A stretch of 7,208 nt of DNA from Acholeplasmataceae bacterium (lineage in GTDB: Bacteria; Bacillota_I; Bacilli_A; ML615J-28; CAG-698): assembly GCA_012840905.1 (NCBI GenBank), contig DUVT01000119.1, positions 1-7,208 on the forward strand. The letters are read 5' to 3'. A program made the translations under genes and the position numbers. A model generated the notes under the pieces. It worked only from the letters and a program-made list of their open reading frames with translations, did not search any database and was not told where the DNA came from. Positions within the stretch are counted from its first letter, which is position 1, and every line of letters starts with the position of its first letter. Shown one piece after another: positions 7,157-7,208 of the stretch.

Positions 7157-7185
7157 TTGACAACATATTTTATTTTGTATATTAT
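7157..7185 (+). promoter_or_regulatory. Possible divergent promoter reading out of the window
   Basis: On the plus strand a perfect TTGACA (7157-7162) is followed after 17 bases by TATTAT (7180-7185, five of six consensus bases). It would start transcription near 7192 towards the right edge. Its -10 box coincides with that of the minus-strand riboswitch promoter. Whether a plus-strand gene lies beyond 7208 cannot be seen. Confidence 0.45.
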
Positions 7186-7208
7186 ATGCTGAATTCTTTA
7201 AAAAATCA
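7181..7208 (-). promoter_or_regulatory. Promoter of the lysine riboswitch/ABC operon (-35 cut by the window edge)
   Basis: A perfect TATAAT on the minus strand (7181-7186) lies 25 bases before the aptamer P1, putting the start site near 7174. With 17-base spacing the -35 box falls at 7204-7209 and reads nTGATT. Its first base is outside the window, and a T there would give TTGATT. Confidence 0.7.

Noticed and set aside
6904..7208. T-box leader or a non-coding RNA gene instead of a lysine riboswitch
   Set aside because: There is no T-box AGGGUGGNACCGCG-like segment or specifier loop. The L-box blocks (ATGAGTAG, TGAAAGG, CGCCGAA, the GAATA loop) and five helices fit the lysine aptamer.
1..7208. 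Mycoplasma-type genetic code (TGA for Trp)
   Set aside because: The Trp codons in TldD and the binding protein are TGG, and no gene needs an in-frame TGA to stay open, so the standard code suffices.
1..7208. Mobile element, CRISPR array or phage genes
   Set aside because: No transposase, integrase, spaced repeats or terminal repeats were found, and all genes are ordinary chromosomal families.

Overview
The window is strongly AT-rich. All protein genes lie on the minus strand and are packed tightly with short gaps or overlaps. Trp residues in TldD and the binding protein are encoded by TGG, every complete gene ends in TAA or TAG, and the Shine-Dalgarno sites are Bacillus-like (AAGGAG, GAGGTGA). 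This fits a low-GC Bacillota or Mycoplasmatota lineage that keeps the standard genetic code, such as Acholeplasma-, Izemoplasma-, Haloplasma- or Erysipelotrichia-type bacteria. The lineage is an inference from composition and gene style; I cannot name a genus.

Reading in the direction of transcription (right to left), the right end (about 6904-7208) is a regulatory leader. It has a promoter at the window edge, a lysine riboswitch (L box) aptamer with all five helices recognisable, a Rho-independent terminator, and a competing antiterminator that I can pair base by base. A further possible pairing would hide the ribosome binding site of the first gene. Below it is a three-gene ABC importer operon: lipoprotein substrate-binding protein (6070-6903), permease (4974-6086) and ATPase (4234-4965). 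The type of leader makes lysine, or a basic amino acid or lysine precursor, the likely substrate. High lysine should switch the operon off.

Next comes a TldD/PmbA (TldE) peptidase pair (2782-4173 and 1460-2782), joined by a TAATG stop/start overlap. It has its own near-consensus promoter between the ATPase gene and tldD, but no terminator separates it from the ABC operon. A hairpin with a short T run follows pmbA. Then comes a DEAD-box RNA helicase of CshA/DeaD type (1-1408), which loses only its C-terminal end at the left edge of the window.

No mobile element, CRISPR array, tRNA or rRNA was seen. The most interesting parts are the multi-layer lysine switch, a promoter facing the other way that shares its -10 box, a permease with three extra N-terminal membrane helices, and a TldD whose HExxxH motif has Val where Gly is usual.
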